The notes under the pieces are model-generated. The model was given only the letters and a program-made list of their open reading frames with translations, was not told the DNA's origin and did no database searches. DNA of 5,981 nucleotides from Candidatus Dadabacteria bacterium (GTDB lineage Bacteria; Desulfobacterota_D; UBA1144; Nemesobacterales; UBA2774), in assembly GCA_020054175.1 (NCBI GenBank), contig JAGVLR010000104.1, positions 1 to 5,981 of the forward strand. The letters run 5' to 3'. Every line of letters starts with the position of its first letter. Position 1 is the first letter of the stretch. The position numbers were made by a program, and so were the translations under genes. Below are positions 5,423-5,981 of this stretch, one piece after another.

Positions 5423-5981
5423 ATGAAAATCTATGGAATCCTGTTTGGGATTTTATTATCTTCAGTAGTGGTTTTCGGTACGAACGATGCAGCCGGTCAG
5501 GTATGTCCGAACAGCGGTCAGGTTATAAACGGGTCTCTTAATTCAGTTACCGGGCCGTTTCAGGACGGCAGATTATTTAGAGACGCCGTACCGAGCGTGT
5601 GTCCGGCAAAGACATTCCCGGGCGTTTTCGCCGCCGGGACCACGATGAATTACTCGACCCATACATTCCTTGCCACCAGTTCTACAAGCTGTGTAACCGT
5701 CAATTTCAATACGGGAACCTGCGACACGAACGTATTCGCCGGGGCTTACCTCAACTCGTATAACCCGTTAGATATGAGTCAGAATTACGTTGGCGACATC
5801 GGATCGAGTCTTACACAAAGCTTTTCATTCGAAGTGCCCGCGGGAAACAGCCTGGTTCTGGTCGCCACAAGCACTAACTTTCCTGTCACATGCGATTACA
5901 GTTTCTCCGTTGATAATTATGCTTGTAATTCGAATTTCACGATTTCATTGGCCCCTCCGACGGCGACGAACGATACCGGAA
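5423..5981 (+). CDS. Secreted beta-sandwich protein of unknown function, N-terminal part
   Basis: The first 186 codons are visible and the gene continues past the right edge. Residues 1-25 are a Sec signal peptide (MKIYGILFGILLSSVVVF core, probable cleavage near DAAG/Q). The following region, roughly 26-177, is rich in Ser, Thr, Asn and Gly with short alternating hydrophobic strands. The motifs TFLATSSTSCVTVNFNTGTC (81-100), FAGAYLNSYNP (105-115), NYVGDIGSS (121-129) and YSF/FEVPAGNSLVLVA-like (134-148) resemble a prepeptidase-C-terminal-like jelly-roll module seen in long secreted or surface proteins, as I recall it. Six cysteines (28, 60, 90, 100, 157, 168) suggest disulfides outside the cytoplasm. 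The APPTATNDTG stretch at the edge looks like a linker to another domain. Codon use is less GC-biased than in pyrG or rph. It has its own promoter, and no function can be assigned. Confidence 0.75.
   Translation, partial: MKIYGILFGILLSSVVVFGTNDAAGQVCPNSGQVINGSLNSVTGPFQDGRLFRDAVPSVCPAKTFPGVFAAGTTMNYSTHTFLATSSTSCVTVNFNTGTCDTNVFAGAYLNSYNPLDMSQNYVGDIGSSLTQSFSFEVPAGNSLVLVATSTNFPVTCDYSFSVDNYACNSNFTISLAPPTATNDTG

Overview
The window carries ordinary bacterial housekeeping genes plus two exported-protein genes. The sequence is moderately GC-rich and gene-dense, with AT-rich promoter stretches and some TTG/GTG-type starts. A periplasmic DUF5329-type protein and Sec signal peptides point to a Gram-negative, most likely a proteobacterial or deltaproteobacterial-grade (Desulfobacterota-like) lineage. 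That placement is an inference from gene content, not from a marker gene.

Layout. At the left edge, on the minus strand, is the first 165 codons of a gene resembling RNB-family (RNase II/R-like) exoribonucleases; the rest lies outside the window. Next to it, same strand, is a small secreted DUF5329 protein, then pyrG (CTP synthase), complete, starting at a TTG codon and served by a good sigma70-like promoter. A divergent intergenic region of about 255 bp separates pyrG from a plus-strand class I SAM-dependent methyltransferase. The proposed methyltransferase leader contains two inverted repeats. The methyltransferase converges, with 13 bp between the stops, on a minus-strand pair, rph (RNase PH) followed by rdgB (XTP/dITP diphosphatase), separated by 17 bp and very probably one operon. 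A second divergent region of about 256 bp, AT-rich, holds an extended -10 element facing rph, and a strong-looking promoter facing a secreted Cys-containing protein that runs off the right edge. Just upstream of that promoter sit two near-identical TTCATGAA palindromes.

How the genes relate. rph (tRNA 3' trimming), rdgB (cleansing of non-canonical nucleotides), pyrG (CTP supply) and the RNB-like exonuclease (RNA decay) share a nucleotide/RNA metabolism theme, but each is a common core gene and no dedicated pathway is implied. I found no mobile element, CRISPR array, tRNA or rRNA, and no convincing new multi-gene system. The most interesting unexplained items are the paired palindromes ahead of the secreted gene, the structured leader of the methyltransferase, and the two exported proteins of unknown role.
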